64,000 nt of DNA from Atherix ibis (lineage: Eukaryota > Arthropoda > Insecta > Diptera > Athericidae): contig OY282605.1 of the NCBI GenBank assembly GCA_958298945.1, positions 122,446,267 through 122,510,266 of the forward strand, read 5' to 3'. Below, in pieces: positions 27,001 through 39,300 of this stretch. How positions within the stretch are numbered: position 1 is the stretch's first letter; every line of letters starts with the position of its first letter. Made by a program: the position numbers and the translations under genes. The notes beneath the pieces were generated by a model. The model was not told the origin of the DNA. It was given only the letters and a program-made list of their open reading frames with translations, and did no database searches.

Positions 27001-27002
27001 AA
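9061..27002 (+). CDS. CtsF: Cathepsin F-like cysteine protease with N-terminal cystatin domains
   Basis: Eight exons: 9061-9153, 19530-20897, 24940-25139, 25225-25548, 25624-26179, 26242-26414, 26490-26668 and 26737-27002. They join in frame to about 1052 residues. Exon 1 is a signal peptide ([15 protein letters not shown]). Exon 2 (456 codons) has cystatin-like segments at both ends around a Ser/Thr/acidic linker. Exons 3-4 carry a cystatin domain with a perfect QVVAG loop, and exon 5 another with KVVSG. Next come an I29 inhibitor propeptide ([16 protein letters not shown], near 25930) and a papain-fold domain with C857 (CGSCWAFS), H993 ([11 protein letters not shown]) and N1019 (KNSWG), so it should be active. 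It resembles Drosophila CG12163 and should act in lysosomes or be secreted. Introns 1 (10.4 kb) and 2 (4.0 kb) are full of mariners; the others are under 100 bp. Confidence 0.9.
10822..11630 (-). mobile_element. mariner copy A (CGAGGTCTGTT family), decayed
   Basis: Begins CGAGGTCTGTT and ends AACAGATCTCG in inverse orientation, flanked by TA at both sides as expected for mariner. Minus-strand fragments of the transposase are readable, such as [15 protein letters not shown] and [15 protein letters not shown], but stops and frameshifts break it. Near 10.88-10.98 kb it keeps the ordinary 3' end encoding the transposase C-terminus ([12 protein letters not shown]). Copies B, C and D lack that end, so this is the least rearranged member of the family here. 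Confidence 0.85.
12709..13077. repeat. Left ~365-bp direct repeat (R1)
   Basis: This non-coding block is repeated in the same orientation at 15511-15870 with high identity and a few small indels. Both copies share, for example, ATTGCATGATCTTGGACAAT and GAGGAAATGTAGAAAAAATT. The nested mariner pair lies exactly between the copies. A local tandem duplication with the outer mariner inserted at or near the junction is the simplest explanation. Confidence 0.9.
13151..14190 (-). pseudogene. Broken mariner transposase of the outer element
   Basis: Coding remnant of the outer mariner. The three acidic catalytic positions of the D,D34D type are all recognisable (TGDRSW, MHDNAPPH, SPCDYF). The frame is lost where the two halves meet near 13440 and again in the N-terminal part. 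It therefore cannot make a full transposase as it stands. Confidence 0.8.
14231..15386 (+). mobile_element. Inner mariner, nearly complete, TA target duplication
   Basis: Left end TTGGGTTGGTGCAAAAGTTA and right end AAGACCAACCCAA form inverted termini, directly flanked by TA on both sides (14229-14230, 15387-15388). The match between the two ends is good only over the outermost ten bases. It belongs to a different mariner lineage from the element it sits in and from the CGAGGTCTGTT family nearby. Confidence 0.82.
14413..15431 (+). pseudogene. mariner transposase with a single frameshift
   Basis: The N-terminal part ([18 protein letters not shown]) reads from 14413 and the rest in another frame, which crosses 14525-14540. 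From there an open frame runs to 15431 with [36 protein letters not shown] and [16 protein letters not shown]. All three catalytic acidic residues are present. A short segment after GDEKW looks deleted. The frame reads through the right terminal repeat into the outer element before stopping, so the native C-terminus is lost. It is the best-preserved transposase in the window. Confidence 0.8.
15511..15870. repeat. Right ~365-bp direct repeat (R2)
   Basis: Same-orientation partner of 12709-13077. Relative to R1 it lacks about eight bases after GCTGCTCTTTC and has several substitutions. No coding content. Confidence 0.9.
15930..16870 (-). mobile_element. Decayed Tc1/mariner-superfamily transposon
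   Basis: On the minus strand, the segment around 16430-16210 reads like the end of a DDE transposase. It has a [20 protein letters not shown] segment followed by [11 protein letters not shown], corresponding to the common RNGDxNWPPRSCDLTPLDFFLWG signature. Further down, near 16140-16030, the extreme C-terminus ([12 protein letters not shown]) is visible. Stops and frameshifts are frequent. The ends were not determined. Confidence 0.6.
16871..18317. other. Intronic AT-rich stretch, nothing recognised
   Basis: Part of cathepsin intron 1 between two transposon remnants. No open frame, RNA gene or repeat with a recognisable origin was seen. Confidence 0.5.
18318..18531. mobile_element. mariner copy B, terminal fragment only
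   Basis: Contains only the roughly 210-bp long terminal repeat shared with copies C and D, ending AACAGATCTCG followed by TA at 18532. It starts at AACAGATTCTTTGATCC, the internal junction typical of the rearranged long-repeat copies, so it is a truncated derivative of those. Confidence 0.8.
18532..19529. other. End of cathepsin intron 1
   Basis: AT-rich intron sequence up to the acceptor TTTCTTAG at 19529. No repeat or coding feature was recognised. Confidence 0.5.
21978..22832 (+). mobile_element. mariner copy C with long inverted terminal repeats
   Basis: Starts CGAGGTCTGTTCAAAAAGTA and ends in the inverse sequence, flanked by TA (21976-21977, 22833-22834). The first ~200 bp are repeated in inverse orientation at the right end, so the ordinary 3' end has been replaced. 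Between lie transposase fragments on plus, including [17 protein letters not shown] and [17 protein letters not shown]. The catalytic core is incomplete, so the copy is non-autonomous. Confidence 0.88.
22857..22890 (+). mobile_element. Solo terminal fragment of the same mariner family
   Basis: CGAGGTCTGTTTAAAATAAT immediately follows copy C, only 24 bp away and preceded by TA. The similarity to the family terminus fades after about 20 bp, so it is either a severely truncated copy or a scar. Confidence 0.5.
23534..24407 (-). mobile_element. mariner copy D with long inverted terminal repeats
   Basis: Termini CGAGGTTTGTTCAAAAATTA and AACAGACCTCG, flanked by TA (23532-23533, 24408-24409). As in copy C, the outer ~200 bp at both ends are inverted copies of one another, including the segment encoding [11 protein letters not shown]. 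Minus-strand transposase pieces are readable: [33 protein letters not shown] and [17 protein letters not shown]. Frameshifts separate them. Confidence 0.88.
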
Positions 27003-27314
27003 GCCATACTCATAGTGAATATTTTTTGATCTGACATTTTATATTTTCTTACATAATTATAATACATAAATTTTACTAATATAACTTAATTGTTTAAATA
27101 AAACTGTTTTATTTTTTTTTAAAATAATGAACAAGAACAAATATATAACTAACTTAAAATGTAATATGTCTTTTATTTTTCTATTATTCTTTTTTGAACA
27201 TTATTAGAAAATAAAGTGTATTTAAAAAAAAATGACTACCTATTTATCAAGTCTACGTAAGGTGTTCAAAGTAATTGAATGGTGTTTGAAATCAGCGCTG
27301 GATAGAGATTTTAT

Positions 27315-30300
27315 TTATTCATATTCAATAAGTTTTAACAGTAAACAACGAAGTTTTCTCGATTCAATTCCAATTGTTGATGGTTCATCGTTTACTTCTT
27401 CAAATGGAGTTGCTAGCGTTGATGGTGTAAACAAGCCATGCACTATAAAATCATAGAAATATTAAAGTACATTGGATAATAACATGTGAAATGAATCCTA
27501 CTTTCGCAAGCTTGTAAGAAGCTAAGAACCTCTTGTACTGCTGCAGATGGTAATACCACTAATTGTTTAGCCATTCCAGTAAGTAATCCTAGTACGCAAC
27601 GTTTCACGTGTAACCATGTATCTGCGCAGAGTCGTGGTCCTGATCCACCTTCCAAGGCATGAGCAATTCTCGATAATCCGAATTCGTAATTTGATTTAGC
27701 ACAATACAATGTCCTTAATGAAAATACCTATTTGAAAATTTTATCTTTATAATCTTATGTATATAGATAATCACCCAACCACCAAATTGATTATGCACAA
27801 ATGTAAACACTGCCCATTAGCGTTGCCCTTTTGTTCTTCGGCTTTTTCAACTTTTCGCATTAATTCTTCAGCTTCTTCATTTTGAAAAGTCATAATATAA
27901 GATACACATAAATTAGCCAATACTGCTGCAGAAACCGAAAGGATCTACGAATAACAGATTTTAATGGAAGTCCTAATCATTTAATTATAATAATAACATC
28001 GTCGAAATTTTGCCGAACAATAGGCTCGTAAAAGGCGGCTGCTTCCTTGTACTTATCACCCCTCATGAATAGAACGTGTGCCGCATGTAATCGCCAAACT
28101 GGAGTTTCTGAGCAAAACTCAGCGCTAGAACGAAATTCCCTTTCAGCACCAGCGAAATCATTTTCACGCCATGGCAACCAAGCTCTAGCCATCACCACAG
28201 GAAGATATCTATTCAAAGAGCATAGACTTAGTAAATCAGCCGTTATCGTAAATTATATTATCTAACTTTTCTAGAGCATTCTCATATTCCTTAAGCGCTT
28301 TTCGTAGAGCATTTTGATCGGTGGCACCTCTACACTCCTGAACCTTAGCAGCCAAACTTCTAAGCTTACCAGCTAAACTCGACTCAAGACTGCCAAGTTT
28401 CATTTCAGCATCTTCAACCGATGTTTGTGCTGTTATCAAAGCATCAAGAAGTTCATACAAATACTAAAAAAAAAATTAATATATTATTAATTTACGAATC
28501 TATGCATAGTTTAACATTTTTCACTCCTTACTGATGATAAATATTTATAAGTTAAATCAGCGTGTTCAGCCAATATATCAGCGGCTGTGTCATACATTTC
28601 ATACTTGCAGCATAATAAAAGTATGTTCGAAAAAGTTTCTGGTGGACAAGCGGGTGAACCCAGTTCCAAAAGAAAAGCTAATCGACGAAGACCAGCGCCA
28701 GGGCCACTGGGATCAGTTAGAGCCATATTATGAAGAGTTACCGGATCTAATTCATTTTCGGTACGAGGTGGAAGGTCCATTAGTGCTTCTCTTGATCCAT
28801 CAACTAATCAACATAAAAATATGCATGATTTTATATTGTAAATAATTAACTACAATATATCAAATTACAATTGCCCTCCTGATATTCAATAGCAGCTTTC
28901 AGATTTAAAGACTGTGTCAGGCCCGATAGAGCAAGTGCAGGCGGATTTCCAACACTTCGTGCTCCACCATCAGTCTCAACCTGTGCACCAATACCAAGTT
29001 CAGGATGATTACGAATACCTCGTTCGACAATTTCCGCTATAATTAAAAAATACTTTATTTTATGTCTTCTCATTTAGTGAAATTCAGTGCATTTAGTACC
29101 TATAAAATTCAACGATTGTGAATTCTCTTTTTTCTTATAATGGCATAAAGCCATATTATATGCTGTAAGAGGATTGAATCCACCGGCCTGAATTGATAAA
29201 TTGAATCTTTGTAAAGCATCATCAAACATATTTGCCTGTAAATGATATTAACTATTATTATTAGAATTTTTTCAAAATATTTCCAACTTCATATTAGATA
29301 TAATCATTAACCCTTTCTGAACCTTTTTTTTATTTTGGAGTCGAACGAGATTCGACATAAGACCGGTAAAAGGATTAAATTTAAATAATTTCGAAGTCAT
29401 GTACGGACATTTCATGAGATCGGACGTTAGTTGAGTTCTGAAGTAATTTTGTTTTTATTAATTTAAGTAAATAATATTGAAAAATAAATATACAATTTAA
29501 AATTCTGAATAAACTATTGTGAATTACTGTGAATTATTTATAGAAGCATTATTTATATTAATTATAGAAGCATTGTGCAATTGCTCGAGGAAACGAAGCA
29601 AACGTTTCGCACGTACCAACCAAAGGCAGAAAAGGCCACAAGGTGGTGATTTGTCGTCGCCTGCATCACACCACATGCGTCGATAAAATAAAAAGCGACT
29701 TAGAAATACTGGGACATAACGTCGCTAGTATTTCAAGTATTAAGAAAGATACTCATCTGCCACTATTTTTCGTGTCATTGAAACCGGCACCCAACAACAA
29801 GGACATATTTAAAATTGAAACATTAATGTATACCCGAATTAAGGTGGAAGAACCGTACATTAGCAAAGATATAGTCCAATGCTATAGATGCCATAGCATT
29901 GTGAAATGTGCAGGTGAGCACCTTACCAAGGAATGTAGTAAAAATAAAACAACCCCAGCCAAATGCGTTCTCTGCGACGGTAGCCATCCCGCAAACTATA
30001 AGGGTTGCTCCACTGATAAAAATCTGCAGGAGAAAATAAACCTAAAAACCAAAAAAGCCATCCAACCAACTACTATAAATAATCAACCAGTGCAGCAAGG
30101 TTTATCATTTGCTGCGGTCGCGGCAGGCATTTCAAATACCGAGCAGCAACAACAAAAACAACGAGAACCTCAACAACAGCAGCCACAATTACAACAACCG
30201 CAACAGCAAAAGACTAGCAGTAAGAACTATATTCCCCCTTCGTCATTGTTATCCCAAGATATATCCTCAATGTTCTCCCAATAAACCAACACACTCATAG

Positions 30301-33300
30301 AGCAACTAAACAAAATACTAACACCACTTGTAAATGCTTTGATGTCCATTGTGTCAGCTTTATGGTCCACTGTTCAAAAATAAATGTCGTTGTGCACCGC
30401 AAATTCCCTCTCCATCCGTTTATGGAACGCAAATGGATTAAACCTCCATCGACAAGAACTGGACATTCTCCTACATGACAGACGCATTGATATTACACTA
30501 TTAACTGAAACGCACTTTACATCCAGGTCATACTTCACGATACTAGACTACGATACGTACAGAACTGATCATCCTGACAATACGGCACATGGTGGAATAG
30601 CTATCCTTATAAGAAAATCCATTAAACATAACATTCACTCTAATTTCTCCTCCGAATCCCTGCAATCCAGTTTTTACTATTGATACCTCCTTATTTAATC
30701 TGAATGTAGCATCTGTACATTGTCCTCCCAATAAATCCATAACTGGTTCCGAATTTGTATCCTTCTTACACGCACTTGGAGCCTCATTCCTTGCGGGTGG
30801 TGATTACAATGCTAAACACCCTCAATGGGGTTGCCGCATTGCTAACCCTCGAGGAAAGATTCTTCAAGAAGCTCTATCCCATACATCATATCAAATAGCC
30901 TCCCCTCCAAATCCAACATACTGGCCAACATCTATTTCAAAACGACCTGATATCCTCGATTACTTCATTAGCACTCCTTCAATTAGAATGAATTCTAGTA
31001 TTGAAACTCTTTCCGATTTAAACTCTGATCATAGTCGTGTTCTTCTTAAAGACTCTTCATCCTAGGCTGATAAATGGCAAAATAGACTGGAACATATTTA
31101 GAAAGAAATTAGACCAACAGATTGACTTGAAACGAACGTTAAAAACAGCAAATGACATTAATAATACTGTAAATAACCTCACTATATATACATGCAGTCA
31201 CAACCGCACACATCTCTCACAATACAACACAACCACAATAACAAAATTTACCAACTAAAATACGGACTTTAATTAACGAAAAAAGAAAAATGAGAATGCA
31301 ATGGCAACGCGTACCAATGCCTAGCTACAAACAGGAACTTAACCGACTACAACATGAACTAAAAATGGAAATTAAAAAGCACTATAATAAACGGCATGAA
31401 ACTTATACAAAATTACTTAGTGACAATATTTCTTTATGGGAAGCCACTAGACGAATACTCTCGTACAAAAGAACATCACACTCACTGAAACAAAATGACG
31501 GTAACTGGGCAAAAACAGATAAAGAAAAAGCCGGTATTTACTAAACATTTGGTAAATAACGTACTTTTGATCTACATAATGATATAGAAGACAAATCGCA
31601 TACTAACAAAATCATCGAAGAACTAATATTCCCACTCCCTATGAGTCTTCCTCCCAAAAATTTCAAGCCCTCGGAAATTAAATCTACAAATAACAGCTCC
31701 TATTCTGAAGCAAATTTCCCGAAAAGCTTTAGTTTTTATTAATTATATTTTTAATAGTATCCAGCGCACAACCAATTTTCCCTTACTCTGGAAATATTCT
31801 GTCATTGAAATGATTCCTAAACCAAATAAAAAAATTAATTCTTCTTTCTCCTATAGACAATTCTTGGTAAGATTTTTGAAAAACTCCTATTAAATCGTCT
31901 TTACCCAGTTCTAGCTAATGAAAAAATTATTCCTGATCACGAATTTGGCTTCCGATCTGAAGACTCCACTATCCAGCAATGCCATCGCATTGTTGATGAT
32001 ATTGCATCCTCTCTTGAGAGGAAAGAGTATTGCCCAGGAGTGTTTTTAGATATCTCCCAAGCTACTTATGCAGACAATACGGCCATACTTGCTACCCATA
32101 CAAATCCTGACATACCATACGTGTAGCTTCCAACAATTTATGGTTATAAAAATAGTTGTTGTTAGAACACATTATTGAAATTTCATATTTTATTTATTAT
32201 GTAATATGCCAATTTGTTTTTGTACATAAATTATAAAATTCACTTAGTTTATCTTTCATACTCGTATTAAAAGCTATGATATGGTTTTCATGTTAAGTTA
32301 CGAGTAGCTCGTGTTACTACTGAGTGCTATCGTACGACTGACTGGGCAACGAACATTTGTTGCTATGTTGCTCAGCTATGTACCAGTGAATGCATGTGTG
32401 TGCATGTTTTTATGACTGTTTGTATGAATGTTTTAGTTTTTTAATCCAATTGCCACAAATTTACTCAAGAGATGCAGAGTGAAGGAATATGAGCAGAAGA
32501 GTGCTCACATTACTTTGACACTTTGTTAAGGAAAATCTTAATGAAATAATCAAGCCAGATATACTTTTGGAACTGTATAGAATAAATTTAACTCTCAGAC
32601 TTTAGTTTAAACCGTATATTTAACAAACTCATTTAGTAAACTGTGAGTGTGTGTAAGACAAATAAAAACTGTGTGTGAATATTGCGCGCATGACAAGGAA
32701 AACAAAATTCAAACCTGACAAATATTTGAACGCTTATATCATGCAACACTCAAATAACTTTTCATTTTTCTCTCAAAACAACATGTCCGATTCGTGGCAA
32801 AGGTTTTGTAAGAATGTCTGCAATCATAACTTCTGTTGGACAGAATTTACAAAAAATTTGTCCCCTTTTAACGTGATCGATGACAAAATGAAATCTTGTA
32901 ACGATGTGCTTCGTTCGATTGCTGAACTTTTCTTTTCTGATGATTTTTATACAGTTTTGATTGTCCTCGTATATTAATGTTGGATTCCTCATTGCCTCGT
33001 GAATGTCTTCCAGTAATCTCCGCAACCATATCGTTTCTTGACAAGTGTCTGACAAAGCGATGAATTCTGCCTCTGTTGAAGAGAGTGAAACACAAGTTTG
33101 TTTCCTGCACGACCAACTGATGACTCCTCCATTCAAGAAGAAAACGTAGCCGCTGTTAGACCTCCTGGTTTCCCTGTCTTCTGCCAATTTGCGGCTGAAT
33201 AACCAAGCAACTCCTCCCCGTCGACTCCACCGTTATCACTGAGTTTAAGTTTCAGTTCCGATGTTCCCTTGTGGTACCTAACGACTCTTTTGAGCTGTTC

Positions 33301-36300
33301 CCAATCTTCTTGACTTGAACTTGAAGTCTTTTGAGCTAAAATATTAACACTTGCTGTTATGTCTGGCCTCGTGTTGATGGAAATATACAAAAGACATCCG
33401 AGTAACTTCTGATAATCCCCGTTGCTGACCAATTTTTGTGATGTTTCTGATGGCGATTTATAATATCCTATTTACATCGGAGTTTTCGCCTCTTTTGCCT
33501 CCTCGAGTCCAAACATCTTCGTGACTTGATCAATGTATTCGTGACTTGATCAATGTATCCCTGTTCGTCCCTGGTAACCTCAATTCCAAGGTAATGTTTT
33601 ATTTCTCCAAGATCCATGATTTCAAATTTTAAAGCAAGCAGTTTTCTTATTGCTTCAACTTGGTCCCTCGTTTTGCAAACAACCAAAATATCATCCACGT
33701 AAATCAAAACGTAGCACTAGTCTTTTCCAATCTTCTTCGTATACAGACATGGATCTGCCTTTCCCTGCATGAATCCTCCATCGATCAAGGCTACGTTCAC
33801 CTTTTCGTACCAAGTCCTCGCTGCTTGTTTAAGTCCATAAATGCTTTTCTTCAATAAACAGACTTTTCCCTGATCCTCAAAGTTGAATCCTGGCGGTTGT
33901 TTCATGTAAATGACCTCCTCCAGCGACCCATTGAGAAACACAGTTTTTGCATCAAGATGATGAACCTTCATTTTTCGTCTTACTGCAACTGATAAGAGAG
34001 TTCTAAACGTCGATTGACGACCAACTGGAGCGAAAACTTCTTTAAAGTCCACTCCGAATTTTTATGAAAAACCCCGAGCCACTAGTCTGGCCTTATATCG
34101 CCGTACTACTCCTTTTTCATCCTTTTTGACCTTGAATACCCATTTACATCCAATTGCTTCTCTTTTCTCAGGTAGATCTATCAGTTCCCAAGTGCTGTTT
34201 TTCTTGAGTGACTCCAACTCCTCCCGCATGGCGATTATCCATTTATTTCTGTCTTTGCTTGACATAGCTTCCTCATAATCTTTGGGCTCCTCAATCGTCA
34301 AGTTCATTGCTTCAATCAATCTTTGTGGAGGTTTTCCCTTCGTAAACCTAGAGAAGATCCTTTGAGGAATCTGTACCTGCTCAATTTGAACGTCCTCTTC
34401 CTCTATTTTCTCTTTTTCTATTTCATTGTCTGGAATGTTCTCATCCTCTGGTTCCCCTTTCTTCAATTTCGAATTCTGTGAATAATCCGACCACTCCTGG
34501 AAATGTCACATCGCGACTAATTTCCACCTTCCGTGTTACTGGATTGTAGTTGGAGAAACGCCCATGTTTACTCCCACTTCACGAAAACACCCATGTTTAC
34601 TCCCACTTCATGATGCACAAGATTGTAAATTAAAATGTTATGTAAATCTGCTTATTACAATAAAAATAAAAAAGGATTTTCGATCATATATCATATAGAA
34701 ATTAAAAAATATTGCTTTCCTTATTAGACGACTCGTTTTTAAAGTTTATTATTTAACACTAGATTTACTAGCTATTTAAATATTCCTATTTCTATCAAAA
34801 CCAGTCAAAATGACTGGTCTTTAAGAAAAGTACTTAGTGAAGTTTCCAGTATTTATTTACTTTAAAAAAATAACAAAATAAGTTTAATAATATTCATTGT
34901 AATACATGGATTTATAGACATTATCAATTAATCAAACTTTTAGTCGTTTCTTGAAGATCACTCACAATTTTTACACACGTAAATTTTACTCTGTGTACAC
35001 TTTCCGAATAATTTTTTTTTGCATATATTGCAAATAGTTGTGGTCTTATTATTATTACAATATCCTATTTGACACCATTTACGTAGAGGAAGGGTGCCAC
35101 TTGAACTTGGTATATTAATTTCTTGTAGTTTTTCCCTTGCAGTCTGATATTCAGAAGCAAATTCTTCAGCTAAGCGAAACAGAAAATCGTTCCTTCATAT
35201 TGTTTCACCCGTTATGTTTTTATACAATATCCAGCAATTTATCCCAGCTAAATCCAAGATATTGAAAAAAACTTGAAGCGGCCACCTTCTGGAACCTGAC
35301 TTGACACTATACTTTCGTGCCATTTGATCAGTGATATCGACTGCAAATTTAGTGTTGTTATAAAAGGACACAGTTTCGTGTAGTCTCTTGTTTAATAGTA
35401 TTATCTATTTTTAAGTGCTTGTGTTTTGTACTTAGTAGAAGTACTTTCTTATTTGGTTTACTTTTGTAAACTTAAGTGTACATCTATTTGATTCGTACAG
35501 CAACGTTGAGAAACGAGCCATGTCATCTTTTTTCTGTTTGCAATTTTTCGGGATTTCCCTCTTGTTTGCACGTATTGTTCCAACTAAAGAAGTTTTTTTA
35601 GACAGTAATTCGAACGCCAGAGGAACACTAATAAAGAAATTGTCCATTGCTATGGTCCTACCTTTCATAGTATATGGTTCTACAAGCTTCATTACAACAA
35701 ATTCACTTAGTGGGGTTGATGAATCTCGAGCCTCATCTTTTCCTAAATGAGGACAGACACTTACCACATATTTGGTTTTAACATCGGAGGCCAGCCAAAA
35801 TTTTATGCCAAATTTCTGACGTTTGTTTGGCATATGTGTATATTGTGTGAACCTGCATCTGGCCTTCGTTGGAAAAAGCTGCTCATCCACCATAATATAA
35901 GCTCCTAGTTTGAAGCAATTTAGGCTATTTTCAATAAATTTATCCCAAACTGTTGAAACTAAAGCGAAATTGTTTCTTTGCAAACGTTGACTTCTCTCAT
36001 TTTTTTGTCGAAGCGTCAATATCCGAACATTCCATATAGGTATGCTGGTTAGATTTTCCAAATACATAGAAGGTTTCATTTGTTTTGCCATTTTCAGGGC
36101 CTGATGATAACTATAAAAATAAGTTGAAACTAATACAGTAATACCCCGCACTTACGTACACTTTGGGACCGGAGCGTGTACGTAAAACAAAAATGTACGT
36201 AAAGCGAATCTACTGGTTTTATTGATGAATAATATGTTTGAAACAAACTAAAACAATAAGTATATAAATAAAAAGAAAAAGAGGGATATATGTATGTAGT

Positions 36301-39300
36301 TTTACACTTTTATTTCATACGTTTATAATTTTTATGCTATATTTAACGTGTATTAAAAAAAAACCAAATTCATATACATATTAAACAAAACTTAAAAAAT
36401 AAACATAACCTTCAAAATTCAACAATATGTACTACATATTTAAATATAGAATTCAATTGGTATAATGTTGTAATTCAAATTTAATTGCTCGATGACGTAG
36501 AGAATGATGTATCATCTTCATAAGTGGTGTAATCAACCGCTAAACGCTTTTTTGCTGGTGAGTCAGGAGATGTAGATGAACTTATTGAAAAAGTCTTGCG
36601 ACTTCCTGAAGTGGATGCCAAATTACGATTTTCTTTTGATTTTGAGCTAGGTGATATAGTTTTTGTAGCAAAAAAATCTTTTAAAGAGCTTTGTTTACTA
36701 TGTTTTTTCATTTTCCTGTATAATTCTGAATAACAGGAATATGCGTCCATAATGTCTTTGTTAACCTTTAAACTCCTCTCAAAATCTGGATCGTATTTTT
36801 CAAAAAGAGCCATTCCATTTTGAAAACATTGGAAAGCATCTGATAAAATTTTGTATGTTAGTCCTTCAGATTGAGTGGATTTTTCTGCGACATTGCATAC
36901 TCAATTTTCAGGTTGTATCTGTTCATTTAATTCTAAAAGATCTTCATTGTTGAGAGGTTCATCGTAGGATGCTATAAGTTCAACCACATCATTTGTATCT
37001 ACTTCTAACTCTAGATGTTGCGCCATATCTATAATATTGCAAATGATTTCAGCGTTATTATCTTCGCAATCTTCCCTATCTTTTGTCTCCTGCGGAAATA
37101 ATTTATTCCAGGCCTCTTTCATTGTAGAAACTGAAATATCATTCCAGGTCTCTCGAATTGTTTTTATGCAATCTAAAATATTGTATTCCGCCCAAACGTG
37201 TTTTAAAACTTCCCTACCTGAACCTTCTTTACTGTCAATTGCAGCAATTATTTTACTGAATGTTTTTTTTTAAATAGTTCAGTTTAAATGACGCGATAAC
37301 ACACTGGTCCATGGGTTGAAGGATAGATGTGGTGTTTGAAGGTAAAAATTCAACTCGAATATTATCGTTGCCTAAATTTTGCGGATGACCGGGAGCATAT
37401 ATTATACGGTATTTTTCTGCATCTACAATATTTCTTACCTTCAGCCGTAAAATATTTGTTAAACCATTCCTTAAAAAATATATGCAGTAACCCATGCTTT
37501 AGGGTTAGATCTATAGTAGACTGGCAGTTTATCTTTCGAATAGTTCTTTAACGCTCTAGGGTTTTCATAGCGATGTAAAAGCATGGGTTTAAGTTTATAC
37601 GTTCCTGCGGCATTACCACCTAATAAAAGAGTAATTCTCTCTTTGGCTACTTTATATCCTGGCATAGTCTTTTCTTCTTTAAAAATAAAAGTTCTAGCCG
37701 GCATCTTCTTCCAAAAAAGACCTGTCTCATTAACATTAAAAATTTGGTCTTTTGTATATCCTCCTTCTTTCACAATTTTTGCGAGTTTTTCTGGATATAT
37801 TTTTGCAGCCTCAACATCTGCAGCTGATGCTTCACCGGTGACTTTAATGTTGTGTAAGTTGGATCTCTTTTGAATCGATGATACCATCCACGACTAGCAC
37901 AAAATTTAGTCTCGTTAGAGCCTTTTTTAACTTTTAAGTCATTAAACAAGCTTTGCGCTTTACTTTGAATAATTGCCTGACTTAAGGGTACGTGTTGTTT
38001 TGTTTGACTTTCTATCCAGATGACTAGTAATTTCTCCATATCTGCAACAAGACCGTGTTCTTTTCTTATGATGGTACTATTTATTGGTGTATCAAAATTT
38101 TTATCTTTGTTCTTGACTACAGTGTTTATAGTAGAACGTTTCAAACCTAGTTGGCGGGCTACTTCAACTTGAGGAGTTCCGTCATCGCACATTCTAATTA
38201 TCTTAACTTTGGATTTCAGCGAAAGAACATTTCGAGTTTTTTTTTACTTTTTTATCTGCCATTTTCTTTAGAAATTTTTTTATTTTAAGAATTTTTAAAA
38301 AAAAATTACACGTATTTCTACTTAGTGTGCAATTTAATATTTCATAGAATTATTGTTCAAAGAAAAAAAACTATACATAAATCAAAACAGAAAATTTTAT
38401 TCTTTATTCCTCTAAAGTCGAATTAATTATGAATATGTACGAGGGTCGTTCAATAAGTCCTTAAAAAAAGATGAAAAAAACTGTTTTTTTAAAAAAAAAA
38501 TTTTATTTTTCAACATAATCTCCTTATAGCTCTATACATTTTTCCAACCGTTTTTCCAAAATTTTTATCCCGTCCAAAAAATAGGATTTCGGAAGTTCTG
38601 CAAAATACTCATCCGTTTGAGCAATGACGTCCTCGTTGGAAGTGAACCGTCATCCGCCAAGCCATTTCTTCAGATTGGGGAAAAGAAAATAGTCACTCGG
38701 GGCCAAATCTGGTGAATAGGTGGTATGCTGCAACAATTCCATTCTCAATTCCACAATTTTGGCCATGGAAACAGCGCAGGATTTTTTTCTTCTTCAGATG
38801 GGGGCGTTTCTCTTTGATTTCCTCGCTCAACCGTTGCAATAACGACGCGTAATACGCTCCTGTTATTGTTTTTCCTTTTTCCAAGTAGTTGATAAAAATG
38901 ATGCCCTGCGAATCCCAAAAGATCGTGGTCATCACCTTGCCGGCCGATGGCACAGTTTTTGCCTTCTTCGGAGCCCGTTCACCCTTGAAAATCCACTGTG
39001 ATGACTGTCTCTTCGTTTCTGGAGTGTAGTAGTGTATCCAGGTTTCGTCCACAGTGACATATCGACGAAGGAATTCGGCAGGATTGCGATGAAAGAGTGC
39101 CAACATAGCCTCAGAGTCCCCTGCACGATTGCGCTTATTCTCCTCTGAGAGCAAACGCGGCACCCATCTTGCCGAAATTTTTTTCACAGACAATTTTTAA
39201 TGCAAAATTGAAGCGACTGTACCTTGTGATATGCCCGTGGCCTCAACTAATTCGCGCATTATAATTCGCCGATCGTTCAAAATCAGATCGTGGATTTTGT

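Noticed and set aside
32157..34611. Endogenous retrovirus
   Set aside because: The domain order and signatures (RT followed by RNase H at the end of pol, no envelope) are those of a copia-type element.
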